Shown piece by piece: positions 1 to 10,505 of a DNA stretch of 64,000 bases (positions within the stretch are counted from its first letter, which is position 1; every line of letters begins with the position of its first letter). The position numbers and the translations under genes are program-made. The notes below the pieces were generated by a model. The model saw only the letters and a list, made by a program, of their open reading frames with translations, did not search any database and was not told the DNA's origin. The DNA comes from Bolinopsis microptera (Eukaryota; Ctenophora; Tentaculata; Lobata; Bolinopsidae), in the NCBI RefSeq assembly GCF_026151205.1, contig NC_087075.1, positions 7,892,858-7,956,857 on the forward strand, in the 5' to 3' direction.

Positions 1-1337
1 TGAGAATGTGTCCAAACATCTTCCACCGCTGGTGTTCAATACGCTTGGATAACTTTTCAACTTTGCACCGTTCATACAATGCTTTGTTGCTTATCATACC
101 TTTAGGCCATTTGATGTTTAAAATGGACCTGAGGTGTCTACGATGGAGTGTGTCCATTTTCTCCATGGTTGCTTTCTTAGGACTCCAACTATTTGAGTTG
201 TAAATCAATACAGATACAACTTGAGCATCATATAACTTCAGCTTTCTTTCAAGGGAAATTTTCTTACCGGACAACCATACTTTTCCAAAGTTCTTAAAAG
301 CAATCTCAGCTAGGATTCTCCTTCTTTGAATGTCCTTCTCAGTGCAGAGTAAGGAACCTAGTGACTTGTTACTTCGCCATGGTTCGTTATTAGCTAATGG
401 CTGACCGTTTGTGTCTTTATCAGATTTTTTCGCCAGGTAGAAGGTACTGAATTCAGTTTTACTTTCGTTTACTTGGAGGTTCCAGTCTTTGAGAATCTCC
501 TTCGCTGTAGGAAGGAAAATTCTCAGTTTCTCGATGTCCTCGTCAGCAAAGTCACAATCGTCTGAATATTCCCACTCAGTAGGAAAACCTAGTTCTGATA
601 CTGGTGGGTTTGGTCTCCCGGATACAGCTCTGAGGTGGTGTAAGGCTGCTGCAAGAATAAGTGTGAATAGCTTTCCAGATAAAGTATAAACTGTCACCTT
701 GAAAGGCTCCGAGTAAACTTTCAAACTCTTCCGACAGTGAGGAGTTAACACGAACTCTAAGGAGAGTATTCGATAGAAGGTATTGAACTAAGCGAATGTC
801 GTCCTCCGAACAACCAGCATCCTTCAAAACATTGATGATAGTATCCCTTTTTACGGTATCAAAAGCTCTACTCATATCAATACCCATTTTGCTAAATGTC
901 CATTTCTTCCTCATCACAACAGATATAAGCATTCTCTGAGCCCACACAATGTCAGAGCAGCTCCTACCTCTCTTGTAAGCACTCTGCCATGGCATGGTGT
1001 AGTTGTCAATTCTACTCTCAACCCGTTTTAGGGCAATTTGAGTGAGCATCTTCCTCGATCCGTTTAACAGTGTAAGTGGTCTAAGGCTTGTGAGGGGACC
1101 TTTAGGTTTACCGGGCTTCTGTAGAGGAGTCACAATACCTTGTCCTATTGAACTTATGTATCTGTTCCCACTAAATGACTCATTAATTGCCTCAGCATAC
1201 TTCTCAAAAGTGATTGGAAAAAGTGTCTAGTGAAATAATTGATTTCTCCTGGAAATGAAAACTGTTTGAAGCCGACTCTATTTAAGACTTTGAGTGAGAA
1301 TAGATTGTACTCAGGCATGTTTTTATGCAAATCCAAT
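1..1337 (-). pseudogene. LINE (non-LTR retrotransposon) reverse-transcriptase fragment, broken
   Basis: Read on the minus strand, the conceptual protein carries ordered RT motifs. They are a 'TPLQKPGKPKGPLTSLRPL' segment (about 1135-1080), 'DMSRAFDTVKRD' (the SRAFD palm motif), 'GAFQGDSL', then a frame change, then 'EWEYSDDCDF' holding the catalytic YxDD. After these comes a thumb/tail ending in 'RTRWKMFGHILR' near position 1. The frame change near 690 looks like a ~7-bp insertion just after GDSL; on the other side the sequence resumes as 'LSGKLFTLILAAALHH'. The 3' end runs off the left edge of the window and the 5' end (endonuclease) is missing. This is a dead, truncated mobile-element copy. 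The motifs support non-LTR RT firmly, but I cannot assign the clade. Confidence 0.85.
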
Positions 1338-2149
1338 ATCCATATAGGGTATGGACCTAGCTGAGGTCAGAGGTGACTTACAGCAAAAGAAATTCCCATA
1401 CTAACTTTGGCTATTTTAAAACTCTGATTCAATTTCGACTTAGGCCCTTTTAAAAAATAGTTTAGTTCACATAGGCTTTAATCTCTATTTAAAGCTATCC
1501 AGCAGGAATCGAAAAGGGCTTCTGTCAAGATAGGCCCTTTTGATTAATTTTAAAGCTTTCCAGGCCTTTTAAATTTAATAATATCCAAAGAGTCACAGTA
1601 CTATAGTACTATATTCAGTAGTGGACATAAGCCGATTAAAATAAAATCAAATTTCAACAGATGACTATTTTGGGACCATGTAGGTATGGTACCCCAGAAT
1701 ATCGAGTAGCCGTGTTGCAATTTAAAAGGGCTTAAGTCGACTGAGGCCCTTTTCATTTGTAGGTGACGAATTATCAACTTATCAAGTTGGGCATTGGAAG
1801 AGCAGATCGTTATAACGAGCCTTGCAAGCAGGGACATTCAACGTCCGACGAGTCCAGACCCGTTAATAACATAAAGGTGAGGGACTGACTTGCTTGAGTA
1901 AGTTATTAAAATTTGAATAAGATTGTAACGAGGTCTGATCGTCATCTTCTTACGCGTTTGATGTCTGTGTGAAGGTAAAATGGTGACATCCTCTGGATCA
2001 GGCAGAGGCGGTGACCCGGTGACCGACAACTAAGAATCTCTCATTCCGGGCTCCCACAGGTATCACATCTCATGGCCAAATCGATGACGAATCATTTGTG
2101 ATATGATCCATATTCTAACAATCCTAACAGCCGGACAACCAAAGAGTTA
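1338..2149. other. Intergenic, no gene recognised
   Basis: AT-rich sequence with short open frames but no conserved motif, splice-supported exon or RNA gene. A few sub-repeats based on 'aggcccttttaa' occur between 1440 and 1750. Confidence 0.4.
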
Positions 2150-2340
2150 AGGAGTTATCTGACAGGGTGAGGTAGGCATAACAGAAACACATGTTAGGAG
2201 GGTTGTTCTTCCAGCATCGCCAAGCAGAGTAGAGGTCTGTATCTTTAGGCTTCTTTCTGGAGTAGATGTATCCGTCCATGTCCACCAGCTGTTGAGATCC
2301 TCCATGTCCTTCGATGAATTTGGAGAAAGCAGGCAATCAG
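2150..2340 (-). pseudogene. FLYWCH-type zinc-finger remnant
   Basis: The minus-strand frame contains 'GGSQQLVDMDGYIYSRKK', then a Trp-Arg-Cys ('SAWRCW') and, about a dozen residues later, a second Cys pair ('CFCYAY'). The spacing fits the FLYWCH zinc finger (F...GG..L...GY.Y....W.C...C.A). Such fingers occur in transposase-related and DNA-binding proteins. The frame is short, ends in a stop soon after the motif, and has no visible continuation or splice sites. A decayed transposon-derived piece is the simplest reading. The family call is by motif only. Confidence 0.45.
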
Positions 2341-3049
2341 GCATGTTGAACTGAAAACGATACTCTTCATGTTTCAATATATATGTACCAGGAGTGCGGT
2401 TGTATATTAACAGCTGATCAACTCTCGTACTTGTGATTGTATGCCTCGTATCACTCCCATTGCATGCACGGCTCACGTCCTTGGATACGAGAACCAGCCC
2501 CTTCCGGACCCGGCTCACGGCCGTTATGTGAACACATGCCGAGACCTTGAACACTTCTTAATACACTTCATAATACACAGCTACTCAACCTCAGAAGCTA
2601 ATCAGACGCTACCGAACATGGAATCCCTCGCTCGGGTGGTACAACGCAGTAGAGCCACGGCGTCCGGATCTGCACGGCACATGGAATGTTTAAAAGTTTA
2701 AAGTATCTCCAGAGGTTCTTAGTTGTCGGGGATATGTAATGATTGTTTCTTAGTTGTCGCAGTTGATTGGATTTCCCAAGCTAGCATGTTAATCAGTTAA
2801 CTAGGTAAAATTGACAGGTCCTTAGTTTTCCGTCGGCAGAGGTCGAGTGTTAAATAATATTGATTGAAAACAAAGTTTTCTTGCCGCTCTTAGAGTCCCA
2901 GACCCGTGACATATCAATCACGTTTTGAAGTTTTATTGTAGAACCTATGGCCATTGTATCTTAATCTCATTATCAAATCTAAAGCTTCCCAATCAATACA
3001 ATTTAAACTAAATCGAGTTTAATTGGAAAAACTGCAAGTGGAAACCAAA
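2341..3049. other. Intergenic, no gene recognised
   Basis: No exon with coding character was found on either strand. The segment leads into the conserved 5' flank of the first cysteine-rich gene. Confidence 0.4.
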
Positions 3050-3205
3050 TTAAGAAATGCTAAACTATTTTCAGATTCTCTCACCTCTTTTGTTCGTCGA
3101 ATTCTCACAAATTTCATCGCATCTGCCGACAAACTATTCTCAATCAAACTCTTAAATAGAGTCCGCTCCAAACAGTTTTCATTTCTAGATTGACAAATTT
3201 TAGCA
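3050..3205 (+). promoter_or_regulatory. Conserved 5' flank / 5'UTR of 12-Cys gene A
   Basis: About 150 bp directly upstream of the start codon is clearly related to the matching flank of gene B (8085-8241). Both end in a nearly identical block ('ccaaacagttttcatttcta' then 'gattgacaaattt') just before the ATG. It was probably duplicated with the gene and is likely to contain the promoter and 5'UTR. No TATA box or transcription start can be fixed from sequence alone. Confidence 0.5.
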
Positions 3206-6200
3206 ATGCTTCGAATAATCCTTATCACAATTGCTATCTTAGCAGGTAAGAAAAAGTCTCATTTATCTTGTTGGATGCATTAAAAGTTTTTTCCCTTAAT
3301 ATTTTGGATTAATCTTATTATTAATTTTCAAACAAAAATTCATCAACCCCACAGAGCCTCGAGCTTTAGTATGGTCGAGGTCAGGGTCAGGGTCAGGGTC
3401 AGAGTTAGGGTCAGGGTCAGGGTCAGGGTCAGAGTCAGGGTCAGGGTTAGGGTCAGGGTCAGGGTCAGGGTCAGGGTCAGAGTTAGGGTCAGGGTCAGGG
3501 TCAGGGTCAGGGTCAGGGTCAGGGTCAGGGTCAGAGTCAGGGTCAGGGTTAGGGTCAGGGTTTTGGTCAGGGTCAGGGTCAGGGTCAGGGTCAGGGTCAG
3601 GGTCAGGGTCAGGGTCAGGGTCAGGGTCAGGGTCAGGGTCAGGGTCAGGGTCAGGGTTAGGGTCAGGGTCAGGGTCAGGGACAAACCCCCGTACAAGGAG
3701 CCGGCTCCTTGTACGATTTTCGTCACTTGTGAACAGAGAATTTAAGGCACGTGTTATAAACACATGGAATAGCTGGTATCGGCCGTTTGGAAATCGTACA
3801 ACGAGCCGGCTCAAAGTACGATGATAGAGGCTCAAAGTACGATGCTAGAGGCTCAAAGTACGATGCTAGAGGCTCAAAGTACGATGTTAGAGGCTCAAAG
3901 TACGATCGAGTCATATGACTTTTCACGTGATATTACCACGTTTTCTCGTGTCCTTGTCACGTGGGGGCTCAAAGTACGATCATGGGGCTCAAAGTACGGG
4001 GGTTTACATTGGGGGTAGGAGGACCGTACAAGGAGCCGACTCTTTGTACGATTTTCGTCACTTGTGACCAAAAACCTGACACCCCGTGGTTTGTCTTGCG
4101 CTTGTACCACGTGCCCTGGTCATGAGTCAGGGTCAGGGTCAGGGTCAGGGTCAGGGTCAGGGTCAGGGTCAGGGTCAGGGTCAGGATCAGGGTCAGGGTC
4201 AGGATCAGGGTCAGGATCAGGATCAGGGTCAGGGTCAGGATCAGGGCCAGGATCAGGGTCAGGGTCAGGGTCAGGGTCAGGATCAGGGTTAGGGTCAGGG
4301 TCAGGGTCAGGGACAAACCCCCGTACAAGGAGCCGGCTCCTTGTACGATTTTCGTCACTTGTGAACAGAGAATTTAAGGCACGTGTTATAAACACATGGA
4401 ATAGCTGTCAGGGTCAGGGTCAGGGTCAGGGTCAGGATCAGGGTCAGGGTCAGGGTCAGGGTCAGGGTCAGGGTCAGGATCAGGGTCAGGGTCAGGGTCA
4501 GGGTCAGGGTCAGGGTCAGGGTCAGGGTCAGGGTCAGGGTCAGGGTCAGGGTCAGGGTCAGGGTCAGGGTCAGGGTCAGGGTCAGGGTCAGGGTCAGGGT
4601 CAGGGTTTTAGCACGAGATAAGATACCCCCCCCCTCCCCCCACGTTAACAGATATAACTCCCTCCCCCCTGTTAACAGATATATACCCCCCCCCCCCCCC
4701 CAGATATAACTCCCTCCCCACAGGAGCTGAGACCTACATACAGTATCTCACGTGTAACATGATGTACTTTCGTAAATACTCGTGTGACAAGTCCAACCTG
4801 TGTTTCTACGGGTGCAACAAGGGACATTGCTGGAGTCAGTGTAATGCTGTGGGGGCCATCACGTGGGATGGTCCCCCCGGCACGTGCCATACTGAGTATG
4901 TTTCTTCTTTACACATGTTTAAATGTATTATTATAAACTCATCGAATTTTTCATAAGTTTTATCATCAACATTAATCTCACCCTCACCCACATGATACTT
5001 AATCGACTATTGAGTGACTGCCTTATCTTATATTTGATCCTTCGAACAGCTGTTGAGCAATGAAACGCAAACATAATCTTAGCAAAATGAATATATTTCT
5101 TTTATCTTCAGCATTTAATCAGTCACATAATCTGAGAATATCAATGGTTAGTTTGAAAATGTCAAAAATTCTCATCAAAAATGTAGTAAAGTCTCAAAAA
5201 ATTAATTTAGCATCTCGTAAAAATGGAATAGTTAAAAATCGGAACAAAATTAATGGCATATACTATAATAATGTGGAGTCTGCAGTAGTTCATTAAATCA
5301 AAAAGACGCAATTCAAAAATTGATAGACTGCATATATAAACAAAAAATGGACGATTTAAAAATAAAATTCGGGACACCATGAAAAATTAGCTTCCAGAAA
5401 CGGAATTCACATTGTTCAGGCCAAACGGATAAAGTGTCTTCAATTTGTTAATATAAAACTGTTCTGACTTTCTAATATTATCTGGGGATGTAGAACACAA
5501 AATATCAAAATGGAAACTTTCATTGAAATCAGATCTCTCCCTCAAATTATGAACTGAAAAAAGATGTGCCCCTAAAACATTCTCGTCATCAAAATCTCTG
5601 TGGCTCTCAACATTCCCCTTACTACTCGCCTCTAAAATCTCATAATATTTACTGCGATGACCATTCACACGTTGGCTGAGGCTGGTGACTGTTTTTCCCA
5701 CGTATACGTTATTAACAGTACAAAGTTTGCACGTCGCGCCGTACACAATGTTGCGTGTCTTACAGTTACCACCTTGAGTTCTGACTGAGTGTCCATTATT
5801 GGAGACCATGGAATTGCCACTAACAAGGTGACAAGTTTGGCAGGGTCTGCCTTTCTTCTTCTCACCAGGTTTGGTGCATGGGTCAGTTGTTCTTGACTCT
5901 GAACCTAAGGCAAGCTTCTTTCTCTTGAATAAAGTGTCCTTTAAGTTAGGGGCTCGCCTGGTCACCACTTGGAGTTTAGGGATCCTCTCAGGGTTCTCAC
6001 TGCTCCATGTACGGCTATTTGAGATGATGTTACTGGCCTCTTTAGCCTTTTCCTTGGTTTCCTCATAGCCCGCACCGAATGTAACAATCCATGGTGTGAA
6101 AGAAGGGGGACCCTGATCCTTTGCCTTGTACTGTAAAGTTCTTGGTATCGATCTGACATCACTGATGACCTCTCTCACCATATCAGTAGGATATGAAGAC

Positions 6201-7778
6201 CGTTCAAAAAACAACTGAAGCTCTGCCAATCTCTCATCCAGCAAGACGTCATCATTGATTATCCTTCTGTATCGAAGTGCCTGTGAGAAGACTATACTCC
6301 GGAAGGTATGTCGTGGATGGAAACTTGAGAATTCAAGATACCTGTTGGCGTCAGTAGGTTTCCTAAACAGATCTGTTGTGAGTCTCCCTCCAACAAACTT
6401 GTACTGAATGTCCAGGAACTGAGTGAACTCCGTGATTGGTTTCACTTCGTATGTAATATCTAAGCCATAGTTATCAACCATCTTACTGCGTAATGACCCT
6501 ACCCATTCTTCAAAACCAATCATAGAACCTCTCCACATACCTTGGCCCGAAATATCATCCACAAACCGATCAAGGTTCTTGAGCTCCTCTGGTCTAACAA
6601 CCGGGTCGTAAACCAGACTCTTTAGGACAAAGAACAAAGCAATGTTACCGCAATCCACTGAATTGATACCTCCAGTGGGTACACCGTTAACGACCTCATA
6701 CCAGTTGTCTGCATTCTTCAAGACTGCCGAATCAAAACTAAGCTGTATCAGTCCCTTCAGCCAAGTCCTGAACTCCTCAGACCAATCTGGTCTACACGAC
6801 TCCATAGCATCATCTAAGGCTGACATCACCAAGCTATGTTGCAGAGAATCGTATAGAGAAACAATATCAATACTGAAGCTGATCCAAGTATCGACTACTT
6901 GTCCGGAAGCTGCCAATTCCTCGAGTTTTATGAGAGCTGCAGTTGAATCTTTAACAAGATCTATACAGTAATCCCTGGCAAGAGGTCCCAACCACTTCCA
7001 AACAACAAACTTATCTGATCTTGCAGTTACTCCTCTAGAGAGATCAGTCACGAATCGACTGGGTGGAATCTTTTTCTCTCTAATTTCAGTCTCAGTCAGC
7101 TTGTGAATTTTCAGTAATGGGTAACCATACGGAATATCGGGCTTGACTAGATCTGAAGTGCTCTGTGAAAGAGTGTCCCGATCAGACTTCTGAATCAAAC
7201 CAACCACACACTTAGACTGTTCACCACTTACATACTTCCGCTCCAAACCAGATGACCACAGCTCTAACAACCTCCCTCTCAAAGATCCAGTAGGATCAGT
7301 TTGCAAAGGTCTGTATCTCAAAGGGTCCTCAACTTTGGCAGTAGTGATATCCTTGATTATCTGAGGGGTGACAATGATTATCGCACCGCCCTTATCAGCC
7401 GATGTTATTGCTATTAAGCCATCCTTGAGTGACTGCTAAGTGAGTGACTGCTAAGTGAGTGACTGCTAAGGTTAAGTTTGATGCAAGTTTTGAACGAGGT
7501 ACTCACTTCAGAAACTACACAATACACATCAAATAGTCAAATACGCACCACATAATATAATTTGTTGTCACATATTCAGAACGAACTGGTATTTCTATTC
7601 ACTTCCTATCCTAATTTCAGAAATTAATTCTAATTACTAATTACTATTTGTTACAAATTTCAGTTTTAACCCAATTGAGTGGTGCTATTCGAGCGGGGAA
7701 GACACAACCTGTAATGTAGACTCCGACTGTTTGAAAGTGAATAAGAACAGTTGTAGCGGCGCCTGCTCTGTTGGTTAA
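3206..7778 (+). CDS. Small secreted 12-cysteine protein, gene A (three exons)
   Basis: Exons 3206-3245, 4724-4895 and 7664-7778 join in frame (phases 1 and 2) to 108 codons plus stop. Exon 1 encodes a signal peptide ('MLRIILITIAILAG'). Exon 2 carries seven cysteines, including 'LCFYGCNKGHCWSQC' and the conserved tail 'WDGPPGTCHT'. Exon 3 carries five more, starting 'IEWCYSSG' and ending 'SVG' before the stop. Twelve cysteines would allow six disulfides. The neighbour at 8242-9121 has the same exon phases and cysteine positions, so the pair arose by tandem duplication. Intron 1 contains (TCAGGG)n arrays. Intron 2 contains a Penelope-like retroelement on the opposite strand. I do not recognise the family; a defence peptide, venom-like peptide, ligand or matrix component are all possible. 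Exon structure is well supported by the paralogue; function is unknown. Confidence 0.85.
3371..3680 (+). repeat. (GGGTCA)n hexamer array, intron 1 of gene A, block 1
   Basis: About 50 near-perfect copies of a 6-bp unit (equivalent to TCAGGG), with scattered GGGTTA and GAGTTA variants. The unit has no stop codon in any frame, so it produces long dipeptide-repeat open frames on both strands (VR/GS/QG on plus, DP/LT on minus). These are artefacts rather than genes. Confidence 0.95.
3681..3775 (+). repeat. 95-bp spacer repeat, copy 1
   Basis: Begins 'acaaacccccgtacaaggag', contains the palindrome 'ggagccggctcc', and ends 'ggaatagctg'. Nearly identical copy at 4313-4407. Each copy follows a hexamer block, so hexamer array plus spacer form a higher-order repeat. 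Confidence 0.9.
3805..4000 (+). repeat. ~20-bp tandem repeat 'ggctcaaagtacgatgctag'
   Basis: Five contiguous copies at about 3808-3906, with two isolated copies at 3967-3998. The unit shares 'gtac' and 'ggctc' words with the 95-bp spacer beside it. Confidence 0.85.
4125..4312 (+). repeat. (GGGTCA)n hexamer array, block 2
   Basis: About 30 copies with frequent GGATCA variants. It lies between the tandem repeat region and the second 95-bp spacer copy. Confidence 0.95.
4313..4407 (+). repeat. 95-bp spacer repeat, copy 2
   Basis: Nearly identical to 3681-3775, same length and orientation. Confidence 0.9.
4408..4606 (+). repeat. (GGGTCA)n hexamer array, block 3
   Basis: About 33 copies, very homogeneous. 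It is followed by C-rich tracts (4624-4705) that lead up to the splice acceptor of exon 2 of gene A. Confidence 0.95.
5022..7436 (-). mobile_element. 5'-truncated Penelope-like element with GIY-YIG endonuclease
   Basis: Minus-strand coding from about 7434 to the stop at 5387. It begins inside the family's N-terminal signature ('ITSADKGGAIIIV') and is followed by RT motifs 'SIDIVSLYDSL', 'VVNGVPTGGINSVDCGN', the catalytic 'RFVDDISG' and the Penelope-type 'FRKPTDANRYLEFSSFHP'. The C-terminus has clustered cysteines ('CQTC', 'GGNCKTRNIVYGATCKLC') leading into a GIY-YIG nuclease with 'NVYVGKTVTSLSQRVNGH'. This order, RT then GIY-YIG, defines canonical Penelope-like elements. The RT-endonuclease frame is uninterrupted for more than 640 codons, so the copy is fairly young, but it has lost its 5' end. 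About 365 bp between 5022 and 5386 is probably its 3' tail. It sits in intron 2 of gene A and is bounded by the direct repeat TTGAGTGACTGC (5010-5021 and 7425-7436). Confidence 0.92.
7425..7471. repeat. 15-bp tandem repeat at the retroelement junction
   Basis: Three copies of 'gagtgactgctaagt' start inside the right-hand target duplication of the Penelope-like element. They probably arose by local expansion of the target-site duplication. Confidence 0.85.
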
Positions 7779-8084
7779 AACGTGACGTCAGAGTGGTGAC
7801 GTCATGATATGTCATATGACGTCATGAGATCAGATTCAACATTCCATTTATAATTCGTATTTGCTGTTGTTGAAATGAATAGTTCGTTTTACTTTGGTTT
7901 CTTGTCTTATCGTTCAGACATGAGACAATATTAATAAACTAAAATGCAAGGCATCCATGGCCACTGCATTGCACTGCATTATAATAGAGTTTTCAAATCT
8001 AAACCTGTCCAATAAATCAATTTAATCAAGTTTAAATCAGTTTAATCGAGTTCAAATCAAATGAACTAGAAGTGAAAATGAAAT
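7779..8084. other. Spacer between paralogues, with clustered TGACGTCA sites
   Basis: Just after gene A's stop, 7783-7828 holds several TGACGTCA or GTGACGTCA words (CRE/bZIP-type half-sites in tandem). No gene was found. Whether these act in gene A's 3' end or gene B's promoter cannot be told. Confidence 0.4.
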
Positions 8085-8241
8085 CAAGTGGTGTTGTACT
8101 GTAGCTAGATTCTCATTTTTCTTTTGTTCGCAAAACTCTCAACAATTTCATTGCATCTGTCGACATCCTATTTTTAAATAAGATTTTGAACTGACATTAT
8201 AGCTCCAAACAGTTTTCATTTCTAGATTGACAAATTTAGCG
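8085..8241 (+). promoter_or_regulatory. Conserved 5' flank / 5'UTR of 12-Cys gene B
   Basis: Homologous to 3050-3205 upstream of gene A, with the same final 'ccaaacagttttcatttcta' block before the start codon. The match indicates that the promoter was duplicated with the gene. Confidence 0.5.
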
Positions 8242-9121
8242 ATGCTTCGAATAATTCTAATCGCAATTGCTATTTTAGCAGGTAAGAAATTCGTATTTTA
8301 TACTTATTGGATGCATTTAAAGTATGTAGTTTCCTATTAATTGTTCAGACTGATCCTATTATTAATTCTTGTGAGGGAGTCAGGGGGTCCGGGGGGTCAG
8401 GGTCAGGGTGTCAGGGTCAGGGTCAGGGGATCAGGGTCAGGGTCAGGGGGTCTGGGTCAGGGGGTCAGGGTCAGGGGCCAGGGTCAGGGGGTCAGGGTCA
8501 GGGTCAGGCGGTCAGGGTCAGGGTCAGGGTCAGGGTCAGGGTCAGGGTCAGGGTCAGGGTCAGGGTCAGGGTCAGGGTCAGGGTCAGGGTCAGGGTCAGG
8601 GTCAGGGTCAGGGTCAGGGTCAGGGTCAGGGTCAGGGTCAGGGTCAGGGTCAGGGTCAGGGTCAGAAAGAAGGTAAACAGATTTATCCCCGCAGTAACTG
8701 AAACACAGCAGTACGAAACCTGCAACCTCCAATTTGTGGACGACTACACGTGTAACAAAGATAACCTCTGTTACTATGGTTGCCACAAGGGGTATTGTTG
8801 GAGTCAGTGTAATGGTTTGAGCGAGATGATTTGGGATGGTCCCCCCGGCACATGTCATACTGGGTGGGGTTTTAACATTATTTTACATAAATTAATATTG
8901 TATCTTCCAATTATGACATTATATTATCGATACCATGCTTCCAACAATTTTATTACAACTTATTGCTAAATACTAATTACTCATTACTAATTACTACTAA
9001 TTTCAGTTATCCGCACATTGAATGGTGTTGGTCAAGTGGGGCAGACTCTGCCTGCATGATAGACTCCGACTGTGAGAAAGTAAAGAATAACAGCTGCAGA
9101 GGAACTTGCTCTGTTGGTTAA
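8242..9121 (+). CDS. Small secreted 12-cysteine protein, gene B (three exons)
   Basis: Exons 8242-8281, 8695-8863 and 9007-9121 join in frame to 107 codons plus stop. The signal peptide ('MLRIILIAIAILA') differs from gene A at very few positions. Exon 2 has 'LCYYGCHKGYCWSQC' and 'WDGPPGTCHTG'; exon 3 has 'HIEWCWSSG' and ends 'CSVG'. All twelve cysteines align with gene A while the residues between them have diverged, as expected for a disulfide-rich secreted protein under structural constraint. Intron 2 is only 143 bp here, the likely ancestral size, because the retroelement of gene A is absent. Intron 1 again contains a hexamer array ending ~25 bp before the acceptor. Family and function not recognised. 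Confidence 0.87.
8380..8666 (+). repeat. (GGGTCA)n hexamer array, intron 1 of gene B
   Basis: The first ~130 bp is irregular (GGGGGTCA, GGGGATCA and GGGGCCA variants mixed in) and the last ~150 bp is perfectly regular. Same unit as in intron 1 of gene A and in the same intron position, but without the 95-bp spacer. Confidence 0.95.
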
Positions 9122-9544
9122 CTACGTGTAGTCAGAGTAATGGGAGGGCAACAGACGACCACATCTCTTGTACAATAGTTTAATACTGTTTAATTTAAAT
9201 TAGCTGGTCGTTTCACTTTGTTATCTTGACTAATTGTAAAGCAAATTTATCAAATAACTCCCACACATTTTACTGCATCTACATCTGTTCTACATCTGTT
9301 CACATAATAGAAAGGGGGCAGATCTAGATGTAACCATTCTTATTTCTTGACCGGCAGATCTAAGTGACTTGATCCATGGATTTCAGTAGATTAACTGAAA
9401 TGTTTCAGCTAGGGTATAGTTCACAATAATAATAGCTATAGAATGTCACTGCCACATACCTGCTACATACCTACAATCATAGCATAAGAATCAACGTTTC
9501 ACTTAGTAAACTGACATGGTTTACCCATCGTTTTGCTTCTTAAG
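9122..9544. other. Intergenic, no gene recognised
   Basis: 3' flank of gene B. A polyadenylation-type signal cannot be chosen with confidence. No ORF of note. Confidence 0.4.
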
Positions 9545-10131
9545 GGTGCAGCCACGCCCATATTTGGTCCAAATTAGGCCCAATTTAGCCAAATACCCTG
9601 AACATGCCCAAAATCCAGATTTAAGGTGCTCTACTTGTAGCTAGTGGTCACCTGAACTCGTATATGAATTTTCATCAAGATTGGACAAAAAATGACTAGC
9701 CAAAAACCATATGACCATATTTGGGCATACGCACCAAATTTGATCGATTTTGGCCCATAAATTGGTCAAATATCAATATTTTTGAATGAAACCAACTTTA
9801 TATGGAAGGTAAGGCTATACTACACATTATCTATGATTATCAGCTCAGTATCTACCTAACTGTGGGTTCTGTGTTCAAATAATCGCAAAAAATGAAAAAA
9901 ACTGCCCATATCTCAGTTCGCGATATTTGCAAAACTGACTTCGCTCAAAACAATAGAACTCAATAGGGTTTCAATATTTTTTCATGAAATTTTCAGAATC
10001 AACGTAGAATCGCATTTCGACCTTAAATTTTGTATTGGAATTTTGAGTTAGGCATTTAAAAAAAATTGGCGGCCAAATTCTGAATTTTGAATTGCAAATT
10101 TTGGAATTTGGCCGCCAAATTTTTAATGTAT
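9545..10131 (+). mobile_element. Foldback/MITE-like element, partial copy
   Basis: Starts 'gcagccacgcccatatttgg' and stays alignable to the complete element at 51128-51779 through 'aaaaactgcccatatctcag' up to the internal palindrome 'ttggcggccaaattc'. It breaks off there, so it lacks the right terminal inverted repeat. Confidence 0.75.
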
Positions 10132-10505
10132 GATCATCATACATTAACATAAATCTACTATGATGTTATGATGATTATTGATTACTTCTAGTCGAGTCTA
10201 GTCTGTTTATTGATATGAGTTACAACATTATAGTACGTCATATTTACATTGAACCAGATTATTAATTAAATAAACCCTGGGATATGTTATAAAATTTAAC
10301 TTATAGTCTACAGTTCGCATTATTCAGTGATGTAAATTAATTATCACGAGTACTACAAACTGCGCGTCCAAACCCAAAAACAATTTATAAATGAACTCGC
10401 TAAATTTTACAAAATTAAAAAGCGCCTTACTTACATATGATCTCACATAATATGTGAAATATGTAAGATATTATCTCACATACGTCACTTACACTCAACA
10501 CTTAC

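Noticed and set aside
3296..4621. Long open frames coding (VR)n, (GS)n, (QG)n, (DP)n and (LT)n dipeptides
   Set aside because: They are produced by a 6-bp unit that has no stop in any frame, present on both strands; they lie in an intron between well-supported exons.
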